From: Psychrobacter sp. UBA3962
Lineage (GTDB): Bacteria > Pseudomonadota > Gammaproteobacteria > Pseudomonadales > Moraxellaceae
Reading direction: 5' to 3'
Length of the DNA: 16,499 nt
Assembly (NCBI RefSeq): GCF_002385225.1
Contig: NZ_DGDC01000001.1
Coordinates: forward strand, 1-16,499
Below the pieces are notes generated by a model. It searched no databases, had not been told where the DNA came from, and saw only the letters and a list, made by a program, of their open reading frames with translations. A program made the position numbers and the translations under genes. This document shows, in pieces, positions 1 to 6,905 of this stretch (the first letter of the stretch is position 1; every line of letters starts with the position of its first letter).

Positions 1-118
1 AACATTTGGGGGTCAGTTCATTTATTGGGGCTTTTTTTATATTCGTTACTTAATATCTTTTACCCAATATGTGTCAGAGGGGCTTATATTAAAACGGAAA
101 ATAGCGATAACTGGCTAT
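1..118. other. Window edge and short intergenic stretch
   Basis: No gene is visible here. The stretch lies downstream of the minus-strand TSUP transporter gene. A G-rich run followed by seven T at about 27-38 looks like the 3' half of a terminator, but no matching upstream arm is inside the window, so it is not called. TATTGGG at 23-29 can pair with CCCAATA at 63-69, with a 33-base loop, which is weak evidence of structure. Confidence 0.4.
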
Positions 119-120
119 TT
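99..120 (-). terminator. Small hairpin at the end of the TSUP gene
   Basis: On the minus strand AAATAGC and GCTATTT form a perfect 7-bp stem with an 8-base loop, overlapping the TAA stop codon of the transporter gene. The following bases read TCCG and then TTTT, so the U-tract is interrupted. It may be a weak intrinsic terminator or only an mRNA-end stabiliser. Confidence 0.3.
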
Positions 121-874
121 AGCCCATCATATATTTGGTAACCATGGCCAAACAAACCAGAACAATTACTGGGCGAATAATTTTGCTACCGCCTTTTACC
201 ACCATATGTGAGCCTGCATAAGCGCCTATGGTTTGTCCGACCATCATCGCTAGGCCTACTTTCCACAGCACATTACCACCGATAATGAAGAAGATAAGGG
301 AGGCAATGTTGGTAGATAGATTTAATACTTTGGCCGCCCCAGTGGCAGCAATGATTTGTCTACCACGTAAGGCCACATTGCCTAGAGCAAAAAACATACC
401 GGTGCCTGGGCCGACATAGCCATCATAAAACCCAATTAAAGGGGCGACCACTCGTTGCCAAGTAGACTCTGATACCCTAGGCTCCGCTTCCACTTCGCCC
501 AAACTTGGCGCAAATAAGGTATAGATACCAATAGCCGCAATCAAGAACGGGATAAGTTTTTCTAGCATGTCAGGGGGAGACATCTGTACGGCGATGGTAC
601 CTAGAACGGATCCTATAAAAGCACCTGCAATGGCCAATTTCATCTTTGAGGGGGAGACCACCCCTTTTCTTATCATAGTGATAGAGGCGGTCAAGGCGCC
701 AGAAGCCGCCTGTAGTTTATTGGTGCCTAGAGTTAAAACAGGCGGGATATTGGCCAGTAGCATAGCTGGAATGGTCAGTAGTCCGCCCCCACCAGCAATG
801 GCATCAATAAAGCCGGCAACAGCTGCCACTGCGGTTAACATCAAAATAACTTCAAGGGTTAAGGAAAAATCCAT
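119..874 (-). CDS. TSUP family membrane transporter (TauE/SafE, YfcA-like)
   Basis: A 251-residue, strongly hydrophobic protein with about seven to eight predicted membrane segments. The two halves carry the family hallmarks: a glycine-rich GFIDAIAGGGG segment at residues 21-31 followed by GTNKLQ at 50-55 in the first half, and GFYDGYVGPGTGMF at 148-161 followed by AAKVLNLSTN at 180-189 in the second. This combination is typical of the YfcA branch of the 4-toluene sulfonate uptake permease (TSUP) family, whose members move sulfite, sulfonates or related organic anions. The substrate cannot be read from the sequence. The length matches the family. The gene stands alone on the minus strand, diverges from nhaA, and has an extended -10 promoter about 120 bases upstream of the start. 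The ribosome binding site is weak (GGA about nine bases before ATG). Confidence 0.88.
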   Translation of the reverse strand: MDFSLTLEVILMLTAVAAVAGFIDAIAGGGGLLTIPAMLLANIPPVLTLGTNKLQAASGALTASITMIRKGVVSPSKMKLAIAGAFIGSVLGTIAVQMSPPDMLEKLIPFLIAAIGIYTLFAPSLGEVEAEPRVSESTWQRVVAPLIGFYDGYVGPGTGMFFALGNVALRGRQIIAATGAAKVLNLSTNIASLIFFIIGGNVLWKVGLAMMVGQTIGAYAGSHMVVKGGSKIIRPVIVLVCLAMVTKYMMG

Positions 875-1247
875 AAGTGATGTCCAAAAACTAGGCTAAG
901 GGCATAGAAGGCTTAGCTAGATCTAAATCTAAATATAAAGGGTGAGTAAAAGGGACGAGAACGACCGTTAGGCTGTGTTAAATCAAAGCGCGAATTATAA
1001 CACGCAGTGAAAGTGAGCGAGTGTTGGGTTACTGATTTAGTGGCAGGGATTTCAGGTATTGATAAAACCTAGCGCTTTATTAAATAAGGAAGATAGAGGT
1101 AAAAACTGGCTGTTTTTAGATTTTAAATTTTATCTCGATATAGCACACTTTTCTGCTACCATAAATGTGAAATGTATAAAGACAAATTAATAAATTAAAT
1201 AGTTTGGTGGGTTATAGCTTGGCCCATTAGCAAGACAGTGAGGAAGC
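875..1247. other. Divergent intergenic region between the TSUP gene and nhaA
   Basis: This 373-base stretch has no plausible coding frame. It contains the minus-strand extended -10 site for the TSUP gene at 994-1002. On the plus strand the best -10 candidate for nhaA is TATAAA at 1175-1180, without a convincing -35. TCTAAA is repeated in tandem at about 921-932. No riboswitch-like conserved motif was recognised. Confidence 0.5.
994..1002 (-). promoter_or_regulatory. Extended -10 promoter for the TSUP gene
   Basis: The minus strand reads TG at 1002-1001, one base, then TATAAT at 999-994: a perfect extended -10 (TGnTATAAT). No good -35 hexamer sits 17 bases upstream, which is tolerated by extended -10 promoters. 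Predicted transcription starts near 987 and gives a leader of about 110 bases. Confidence 0.6.
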
Positions 1248-2453
1248 ATGGTGTTTCAAAAACTAAAAAAATTCTTTGAGTATGAGGCGGCAGGGGGCAT
1301 TGTATTGGCCATCGCTGCCATTGCGGCGATGATTGTCGCTAACTCGCCTCTAAACCACTGGTATGAGTCTTTTATTCATGCCCCAGTGGTGGTGCAGGTT
1401 GGAAACCTTATTATTGATAAAGACGCTCATCATTGGATTAATGATGGGCTGATGGCGGTATTCTTCTTTTTAGTGGGTCTAGAGCTAAAACGAGAAGTAT
1501 TAATTGGCGAGCTGTCGAATATTAAGCAAATTATATTGCCGGCAGCAGCTGCGATCGGCGGCATGATCGTACCCGCTTTGGTGTATGTGGCGTTTAACCA
1601 CAATAACCCCGATTATTTAGCAGGCTGGGCCATCCCTGCTGCCACTGATATTGCCTTTGCCATTGGTATTTTAAGCTTATTGGGCAGTCGAGTTCCCAAC
1701 TCACTAAAAATATTCTTAGTATCTATCGCTATTTTTGATGATATTGGGGCCATTTTAATTATTGCTCTATTCTATACCAGTGATTTATCTTTGCTGTCGT
1801 TAGCAGTGGCCGGGATATGTTTGCCCTTTCTATATTTGCTTAATAAGCGCAATGTCACGGCAATTACTCCTTATTTATTCTTTGGAATAATTATGTGGAT
1901 TGCAGTGCTTAAATCTGGCGTTCATGCCACTTTGGCAGGCGTATTATTGGCGTTATTCATTCCTATGGTGAACACAGATGACCCTGAGCATTCGCCCCTT
2001 GAAGATTTAGAGCATGACTTACATGGCACGGTAGCTTTTGCGATTTTACCGCTATTCGCTTTTGCCAACGCCGGTATCTCACTACAAGGCGCAGGATTTG
2101 CCCAGTTATTTCACTCGGTACCCTTTGGTATCGCCGCCGGCTTATTTATCGGTAAGCAGGTGGGTATTATGCTAATGACTTGGGGCATTATTAAGGCAGG
2201 TATGGCGTCATTGCCGAGTGGTACTAACTTTAAACAGATCTATGGGGTGTCTCTACTTTGTGGGGTGGGCTTCACGATGAGCTTATTCATTAGTGGCCTA
2301 GCCTTTGGTGGAGTAACCGAAGGATTTGATCCGCGTTTGGGTATTATTTTAGGCTCTATTATCTCTGGTGTCGTAGGGTATACAGTACTGAAATATACTT
2401 TAAAAGAGGAGGCATCAACAGGTATCACTGCTATAGACTTAACCAAAAGCTAG
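1248..2453 (+). CDS. nhaA: Na+/H+ antiporter NhaA
   Basis: NhaA exchanges cytoplasmic Na+ (or Li+) for external H+ across the inner membrane and is used for sodium tolerance and pH homeostasis. The protein is 401 residues, close to the 388 of the E. coli enzyme. The ion-binding site is intact: the D164-D165 pair in AIFDDIG corresponds to E. coli D163-D164, D134 in AATDIAFA corresponds to D133, and K303 in IGKQVG corresponds to K300. The pH-sensor histidine H226 in SGVHATLAG is also present. The N-terminal EYEAAGGIVL, GLMAVFFFLVGLELKRE at 67-83 and the twelve-helix hydrophobicity pattern fit the family. The start is set by AGGA at 1241-1244, unusually close to the ATG. A perfect GC-rich hairpin follows about 55 bases after the stop. 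Function is assigned with high confidence. Confidence 0.97.
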   Translation: MVFQKLKKFFEYEAAGGIVLAIAAIAAMIVANSPLNHWYESFIHAPVVVQVGNLIIDKDAHHWINDGLMAVFFFLVGLELKREVLIGELSNIKQIILPAAAAIGGMIVPALVYVAFNHNNPDYLAGWAIPAATDIAFAIGILSLLGSRVPNSLKIFLVSIAIFDDIGAILIIALFYTSDLSLLSLAVAGICLPFLYLLNKRNVTAITPYLFFGIIMWIAVLKSGVHATLAGVLLALFIPMVNTDDPEHSPLEDLEHDLHGTVAFAILPLFAFANAGISLQGAGFAQLFHSVPFGIAAGLFIGKQVGIMLMTWGIIKAGMASLPSGTNFKQIYGVSLLCGVGFTMSLFISGLAFGGVTEGFDPRLGIILGSIISGVVGYTVLKYTLKEEASTGITAIDLTKS

Positions 2454-2508
2454 TGAGAATTAAGCCGTAAAAATAAACGTTAATGGGGAATAACCTAGAT
2501 TAACCCTA

Positions 2509-2547
2509 CCGGCCAGAAGATAGGGAAATCCCCGTTCTTCTGGCCGG
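2509..2547 (+). repeat. Perfect 12-bp inverted repeat downstream of nhaA
   Basis: CCGGCCAGAAGA at 2509-2520 pairs perfectly with TCTTCTGGCCGG at 2536-2547. The 15-base loop contains GGG and CCC that could add a small inner stem. No T-run follows, so it is not a canonical intrinsic terminator. It lies between nhaA and the ribosome binding site of the next lipoprotein gene, and could end or protect the nhaA transcript or shape the leader of the downstream gene. Confidence 0.8.
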
Positions 2548-2571
2548 ATTCACAAAGGGAGCAGTGTCATT

Positions 2572-3144
2572 GTGAGAATAAGATCTACTTTGTTAATAGT
2601 GACTGCCGCATTTTTTGGATTAACGGGGTGTGCCACCTTATCAAAACAGGAATGTATGACGGGCAATTGGCAAGCCATTGGCTTTGCTGATGGCGCGGCA
2701 GGCAGGACACCTGATTACTTAAATAATCACAATAAAGCTTGTGCCAAGGTAGGGGTAGCTGCAGATTATAAGGCTTGGGAGCAAAGTCGTAAGGAAGGCC
2801 TGAAGCAGTATTGTAATGAGACCAATGCTTATCAAATTGGCCGCAGAGGGTCGCAAATGAGTCCGGTGTGTCCCGCCAATGTTACCGCTAAGCTAGAGCG
2901 TATTAATGCCGATGGTCGTCAGTACTACTCGTTGAATAAACAGCTAGGTATCGAGCAAGAGCGTCTAAAAAAATATCAAGATGATTTTGACAAGCTGCGT
3001 AGTGGGGATAATTTAAACTTCACCAGCGAAAAAGAGGCGCGAAGTTATTTGATTGAGTTACCAGCCAAAGCCAGTAAAGTTAGTAAGCGTATTAAGAATC
3101 TAGAGCAAGCTCTTGAGCAGCTACAAATAAAGTATGGCTACTAG
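2572..3144 (+). CDS. DUF2799-type lipoprotein of unknown function
   Basis: A 190-residue predicted lipoprotein. The N-terminus is a short lipoprotein signal with the lipobox LTGC, placing the acylated cysteine at residue 20. The body resembles the DUF2799 family: W33, G37, D40-G41 and G44 in an N-terminal W...G..DG..G pattern, then R73, G76, Y80-C81 and N85-Y87-G90 further on. Five cysteines follow or include the lipobox (20, 28, 57, 81, 100), so disulfides in the periplasm are possible. Residues 105-188 are charged and leucine-rich and look like a coiled-coil helix pair. The GTG start is chosen because it directly precedes the signal peptide, with AAGGGAG about ten bases upstream. The molecular role is not known; an outer-membrane or periplasmic location is inferred from the lipobox. 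Confidence 0.85.
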   Translation: MRIRSTLLIVTAAFFGLTGCATLSKQECMTGNWQAIGFADGAAGRTPDYLNNHNKACAKVGVAADYKAWEQSRKEGLKQYCNETNAYQIGRRGSQMSPVCPANVTAKLERINADGRQYYSLNKQLGIEQERLKKYQDDFDKLRSGDNLNFTSEKEARSYLIELPAKASKVSKRIKNLEQALEQLQIKYGY

Positions 3145-3457
3145 TAGCAGTAAGACAGTAAGGCAGTTACAGCTATCGCCTATTCTCTGTTCAATGGGTA
3201 GCCTTAAAAAGAGATAACTCTAAAATGGGTGATGTGATTGTTACAAAAATTACTCAAAACCATGAAGAGAATACTAATAGACGTGACAAGAGGTAACAGA
3301 CAGTGATGTGAGGTCAATTATAATAGAACCAGACTAATTACTTAATTGATTACTTTGGGGCAATTTTCTATACAACACCTTGATATTAATTGCTCTTTTT
3401 CTTATCCGTCTAATTAAAATTTATCGTTTTAATTAAAATAATTTCTGGAGTCTCATT
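3145..3457. other. Intergenic region between the two lipoprotein genes
   Basis: This 313-base AT-rich stretch carries no convincing gene. It contains a consensus TATAAT at 3319-3324, a plausible -10 for the downstream lipoprotein gene, but no good -35 at 17 bases. Just before the ribosome binding site there is a 9-bp AT-only inverted repeat (TAATTAAAA at 3411-3419 with TTTTAATTA at 3427-3435). A 23-codon reading frame at 3225-3296 lacks a ribosome binding site and is not called. Confidence 0.5.
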
Positions 3458-3844
3458 ATGAAAAAGCTACTAACTTTATTACCTCTAAGCTTAGTTATGG
3501 CCGCTTGTGCTACTAGCCCAACCACCACTGCGCCAGGTGCAACTACTAATAAAGCTTATGACCGTATGGCACCAGAGCAGTTTGTTTGTGAAGACGACGC
3601 TACCATACAAGCCAAATACTCAATTGATGGCGAGCAAGCAACAATCAACGCAAGCTTACCTAAAGCCAATTGGAATAACCAGACCGTAGTTATGGACATT
3701 GCAACAGCAGGTTCTGGCTCACGCTATGTAAATAACGCCAGTCAAAACGTTACTTATGATTGGCATACCAAAGATGATCTAGGTATCATGCGCCTAACTT
3801 GGGCAGACGGTACTGAATATGCTGTTAAATGTGAGCGTAGATAA
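3458..3844 (+). CDS. MliC-like lipoprotein, probable c-type lysozyme inhibitor
   Basis: A 128-residue predicted lipoprotein. A lipoprotein signal ends in the lipobox VMAAC, with cysteine 17 as the acylated residue, followed by a Thr/Pro-rich linker to about residue 35. The mature domain has the layout of the MliC/PliC fold: FVC at 42-44, an AKYSIDGEQATI strand at 52-63, the SGSRY loop at 86-90, DWHTK at 101-105, and a closing ADGTEYAVKC with C125. C44 and C125 would form the expected disulfide. In MliC the conserved serine of the SGxxARY loop and the lysine of the WxxK segment contact the lysozyme active site; S86 or S88 and K105 occupy those places. This suggests an outer-membrane lysozyme inhibitor protecting peptidoglycan. 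The ribosome binding site is CTGGAG, about 8 bases before the ATG. Family assignment is by pattern only. Confidence 0.75.
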   Translation: MKKLLTLLPLSLVMAACATSPTTTAPGATTNKAYDRMAPEQFVCEDDATIQAKYSIDGEQATINASLPKANWNNQTVVMDIATAGSGSRYVNNASQNVTYDWHTKDDLGIMRLTWADGTEYAVKCERR

Positions 3845-3878
3845 GATTTTTATTTAAAGCTTAGTTTAAAGCTTTAGA

Positions 3879-3903
3879 TATAGCTGTGTTAGAAACAGCT
3901 ATA
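3879..3903 (+). repeat. First hairpin after the MliC-like gene
   Basis: TATAGCTGT at 3879-3887 pairs perfectly with ACAGCTATA at 3895-3903 around a 7-base loop. It is followed within ten bases by a second, stronger hairpin with a U-tract, so the two probably act together at the end of the lipoprotein transcript. Confidence 0.6.
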
Positions 3904-3907
3904 GTAT

Positions 3908-3946
3908 AAAAAACAGCAATGACAGCAAGTCGTTGCTGTTTTTCTT
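3908..3946 (+). terminator. Intrinsic terminator after the MliC-like gene
   Basis: AAACAGCAATGA at 3911-3922 pairs with TCGTTGCTGTTT at 3930-3941 (one G-T wobble) around the loop CAGCAAG. Flanking A and T bases extend the stem, and the 3' side runs into TTTTTCTT. This insulates rnpB from the upstream gene. Confidence 0.85.
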
Positions 3947-4008
3947 ATATTAGGCTTCTGCAATTTTTCATATAGTTGGTAACTTCTTCTATCATATTTT
4001 TTTTGGTC

Positions 4009-4017
4009 TGTTATAAT
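4009..4017 (+). promoter_or_regulatory. Extended -10 promoter of rnpB
   Basis: TG at 4009-4010, one base, then consensus TATAAT at 4012-4017. The predicted start at about 4023-4025 coincides with the first bases of the RNase P RNA P1 helix. The -35 region is poor, as expected for an extended -10 promoter. Confidence 0.75.
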
Positions 4018-4021
4018 GTGC

Positions 4022-4392
<371 letters not shown>

Positions 4393-4468
4393 AATCTTTT
4401 ATGCTTACTACAAAAAAGCGTATATAATAGCCACTTGCTAATGAAATAGCAGAGATTCCCCCTTAATT

Positions 4469-4490
4469 TGAAAATATTTTCAGTTTTTTT
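4469..4490 (+). terminator. Possible weak terminator after rnpB
   Basis: TGAAAATATTTTCA at 4469-4482 is a perfect palindrome followed by G and seven T. The stem is only about five A/T-rich pairs, so it would be weak. It lies between rnpB and the separate tRNA promoter, the position where rnpB transcription should end. Confidence 0.3.
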
Positions 4491-4501
4491 GCATTTAGGG
4501 G

Positions 4502-4530
4502 TTGACGGCTTATAATGTTTTAGGGATAAT
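4502..4530 (+). promoter_or_regulatory. Promoter of the CAT-anticodon tRNA gene
   Basis: TTGACG at 4502-4507 and GATAAT at 4525-4530 are separated by exactly 17 bases, each one mismatch from the sigma-70 consensus. The predicted start near 4537 lies about seven bases before the mature tRNA 5' end, a typical short tRNA leader. A second TATAAT at 4511-4516 lies inside the spacer and is not needed. Confidence 0.8.
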
Positions 4531-4543
4531 ACCGCCCTCAAAT

Positions 4544-4620
4544 GGCGATGTAGCTCAGCTGGTTAGAGCGCACGACTCATAATCGTGAGGTCAAGAGTTC
4601 AAGTCTCTTCATCGCCACCA
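4544..4620 (+). tRNA. tRNA with anticodon CAT (elongator Met, or Ile2)
   Basis: A complete 77-base cloverleaf with encoded CCA. The acceptor stem pairs GGCGATG (4544-4550) with CATCGCC (4610-4616), the discriminator is A4617 and CCA is 4618-4620. The D stem is GCTC/GAGC, the anticodon stem CACGA/TCGTG encloses the loop CTCATAA with CAT at 4578-4580, and the T stem is AAGAG/CTCTT around TTCAAGT. It is not the initiator: position 1 pairs with 72, and the anticodon stem lacks the three G-C pairs. It could be elongator tRNA-Met, or tRNA-Ile2 whose C34 is changed to lysidine by TilS. The CGACTCATAATCG core and the TTCAAGTC T-loop resemble E. coli Ile2, so the amino acid identity is left open. Confidence 0.95.
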
Positions 4621-4646
4621 TATATTTGGCCATTAGCGCCTAAAAT

Positions 4647-4690
4647 AGCCGATTACTTTGCCCTATTAAGCTAAGTAGTTGGCTTTTTTT
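4647..4690 (+). terminator. Intrinsic terminator of the tRNA gene
   Basis: AGCCGATTACTT at 4647-4658 pairs along all 12 positions (two G-T wobbles) with AAGTAGTTGGCT at 4673-4684. The loop is 14 bases, and seven T in all end the stem and the following tract. Confidence 0.85.
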
Positions 4691-4952
4691 ATGTCTCTTC
4701 GTTTTGTTGGTATTCTCTATTGAATAACTTAGTTAGCTGCTAACGGTTTGGCCAATACTTTGGCTAATAGTTTAAAAGTTAAATGAGATTTACGCTGACA
4801 ATAACGCTCAAAAACTCAGTTTTGACCTGTGTCAATCAGCATTGCATTTCTATCACTTACAAGCTAACTTAAAGCTGATAGAATAGATGACCTTAATATA
4901 TTTTTTACTTCATTTTTCACTAATGAACTCAACAACTAGGTAGCCGCAAGAC
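4691..4952. other. Upstream region of lepA
   Basis: About 260 bases between the tRNA terminator and lepA with no coding frame worth calling. It holds the lepA promoter at 4856-4884. Upstream of that, the 5-bp inverted repeat TTGAC/GTCAA with a 4-base spacer at 4822-4835 has the form of a small operator. ACGCT is repeated at 4792-4796 and 4804-4808. No protein or RNA gene was recognised. Confidence 0.5.
4856..4884 (+). promoter_or_regulatory. Promoter of lepA
   Basis: CTTACA at 4856-4861 (four of six consensus positions) and TAGAAT at 4879-4884 are 17 bases apart. TG at 4876-4877 adds an extended -10. The predicted start near 4891 leaves a leader of about 60 bases before the GTG start. Confidence 0.6.
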
Positions 4953-6755
4953 GTGACCGCATTATCAAATATTCGAAATTTCTCAATCATCGCCCATATT
5001 GACCATGGTAAATCAACCTTGGCTGATCGCTTTATTCAGACTTGTGGTGCGCTGCAGGATCGTGAAATGCAGGCCCAAGTCTTAGACTCAATGGATATTG
5101 AGCGTGAGCGTGGTATTACTATTAAAGCGCAGTCAGTGACCTTGTATTATGATCACCCTAATGGCGAGCGTTATCAGCTTAATTTCATTGATACCCCAGG
5201 CCACGTGGATTTCTCTTATGAAGTCTCGCGCTCATTGGCCGCTTGTGAAGGGGCTCTACTGGTTGTGGATGCTGCTCAAGGTGTTGAGGCTCAGTCGGTA
5301 GCAAACTGCTATACCGCTGTGGACTTAGGCCTTGAAGTATTGCCGGTACTGAACAAAATTGACTTACCGCAAGTTGAGCCTGAGCGAGTGATTCAAGAGA
5401 TTGAAGACATTATTGGCATTGAGGCAATGGATGCCCCCCGCGTTTCTGCCAAATCAGGTCTAGGCGTTGATGAGCTGTTAGAAGCTTTAGTAGAGCGCAT
5501 TCCTGCTCCAACGGGAGACCGAGAGGCACCATTACAAGCATTAATTATTGACTCTTGGTTTGATAACTACTTAGGTGTGGTTTCTTTGGTGCGTGTGCGC
5601 CAAGGTAGCATCAAAAGTGGGGATAAAATCTTAATTAAGTCGACCATGGAATCTCATTTAGTGACCTCTATTGGTGTCTTTACTCCTAAGCCTTTAGAGA
5701 CAGGTAAGTTAGAGGCAGGGGAAGTGGGCTTTGTTATCGCAGGGATCAAAGACATCCATGGGGCGCCAGTGGGGGATACCATTACTCACGCTAAGACTCC
5801 GGACGTTGAACTTATCCCAGGATTTAAACAAATCACGCCGCAGGTTTATGCCGGTTTATTTCCAGTAGATTCAGGCGACTTTGAGAAGTTCCGTGAAGCA
5901 CTACAAAAACTGCAGATTAATGACTCAGCTTTATTTTTTGAGCCAGATACTTCAGATGCTCTAGGCTTTGGTTTCCGTTGTGGTTTCCTTGGTATGTTGC
6001 ACATGGAGATTATTCAAGAGCGTTTAGAGCGTGAATACAATCTTGATCTGATTACCACAGCCCCCTCTGTAATCTACGAGATTAAAAAGAAAAACGGTGA
6101 GGTTATGCTGGTGGATAACCCTTCTAAGTTACCAGATCCTGGTTTCGTGGAAGAGTTCCGAGAGCCGATTGCGCGTTGTCAGATTCTTGTACCACAAGAC
6201 TATCTAGGTAACGTGATGACCTTATGTATGGAGCGCCGTGGGGTTCAAGTGGACATGCGCTTTATGGGTAAACAAGTGCAACTGGTTTTTGATATTCCGC
6301 TTGGTGAAGTGGTAATGGACTTCTTTGACCGTTTAAAATCAGTGTCACGTGGGTTTGCCTCATTAGACTATGAGTTTGACCGCTATGAAGTGGACAAACT
6401 GGTTAAAGTAGACGTGTTAATCAACGGCGATAAAGTAGATGCTCTAGCCATGATTTGTCACCAAGAGCAAGCGCGCTATCGTGGTAATCAGCTGGTAGAG
6501 AAGATGAAAGAGCTGATTCCAAGACAGATGTTTGATGTGGCGATTCAGGCGGCTATTGGCAGTCAGATTATTGCGCGTAGTACGGTTAAAGCGATGCGTA
6601 AAGACGTTCTTGCTAAGTGTTATGGTGGTGACGTTTCTCGTAAGAAGAAACTACTATCGAAGCAAAAAGAGGGTAAAAAACGTATGAAGCAAGTGGGTAG
6701 TGTGGAGATTCCACAAGAAGCCTTCTTAGCCGTGTTGCAAGTGGATAACCAATAA
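4953..6755 (+). CDS. lepA: Elongation factor 4 (ribosomal back-translocase LepA)
   Basis: LepA/EF4 is a ribosome-associated translational GTPase that can back-translocate or remodel stalled ribosomes and also affects 30S maturation. The protein is 600 residues, against 599 in E. coli. The GTPase motifs are complete: AHIDHGKST at 14-22 (G1), RGITI at 53-57 (G2), DTPGH at 80-84 (G3), NKID at 134-137 (G4) and SAKSG at 165-169 (G5). The EF4-specific C-terminal domain is intact, including the basic stretch from RSTVKAMRKDV through CYGGDVSRKKKLL to KRMKQVG, which reaches the peptidyl transferase centre. The start is GTG; no other ATG, GTG or TTG lies between it and the conserved NIRNFSIIAH. The ribosome binding site is poor (AGG about 12 bases upstream), suggesting modest translation. 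It heads the lepA-lepB pair known from many gammaproteobacteria. Confidence 0.98.
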   Translation: MTALSNIRNFSIIAHIDHGKSTLADRFIQTCGALQDREMQAQVLDSMDIERERGITIKAQSVTLYYDHPNGERYQLNFIDTPGHVDFSYEVSRSLAACEGALLVVDAAQGVEAQSVANCYTAVDLGLEVLPVLNKIDLPQVEPERVIQEIEDIIGIEAMDAPRVSAKSGLGVDELLEALVERIPAPTGDREAPLQALIIDSWFDNYLGVVSLVRVRQGSIKSGDKILIKSTMESHLVTSIGVFTPKPLETGKLEAGEVGFVIAGIKDIHGAPVGDTITHAKTPDVELIPGFKQITPQVYAGLFPVDSGDFEKFREALQKLQINDSALFFEPDTSDALGFGFRCGFLGMLHMEIIQERLEREYNLDLITTAPSVIYEIKKKNGEVMLVDNPSKLPDPGFVEEFREPIARCQILVPQDYLGNVMTLCMERRGVQVDMRFMGKQVQLVFDIPLGEVVMDFFDRLKSVSRGFASLDYEFDRYEVDKLVKVDVLINGDKVDALAMICHQEQARYRGNQLVEKMKELIPRQMFDVAIQAAIGSQIIARSTVKAMRKDVLAKCYGGDVSRKKKLLSKQKEGKKRMKQVGSVEIPQEAFLAVLQVDNQ

Positions 6756-6780
6756 GCTTATCCAGGCAAAATCGATTTTA

Positions 6781-6801
6781 AGGGCTTAGTCTCTAAGCCC
6801 T
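6781..6801 (+). other. Hairpin between lepA and lepB
   Basis: AGGGCTTA at 6781-6788 pairs perfectly with TAAGCCCT at 6794-6801 around a 5-base loop. No T-run follows, so it is an imperfect terminator at best. It could reduce read-through from lepA or protect the lepA mRNA end. Confidence 0.5.
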
Positions 6802-6873
6802 ATAATTCAAACTCTATAATTTAAATAAAAAACAACTGGCCAAGACTTTAAGTGATTAGCTTTTTAGTAAGCT

Positions 6874-6882
6874 TGGCATAAT
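6874..6882 (+). promoter_or_regulatory. Possible extended -10 promoter of lepB
   Basis: TG at 6874-6875, one base, then CATAAT at 6877-6882. The predicted start would be near 6889, giving a very short leader before the lepB ribosome binding site AAGG at 6895-6898. The -35 region is weak. This would let lepB be expressed apart from lepA. Confidence 0.45.
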
Positions 6883-6905
6883 AACAAAGCGGTTAAGGCA
6901 GCAGT

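Noticed and set aside
567..899. 110-codon plus-strand frame opposite the TSUP gene
   Set aside because: Antisense shadow of a well-supported membrane protein gene.
3225..3296. 23-codon plus-strand frame between the two lipoprotein genes
   Set aside because: No usable ribosome binding site, polar low-information composition, and length expected by chance.
4423..4428. TATAAT downstream of rnpB as a second tRNA promoter
   Set aside because: No -35 at the right distance, and the tRNA has a much better promoter at 4502-4530.
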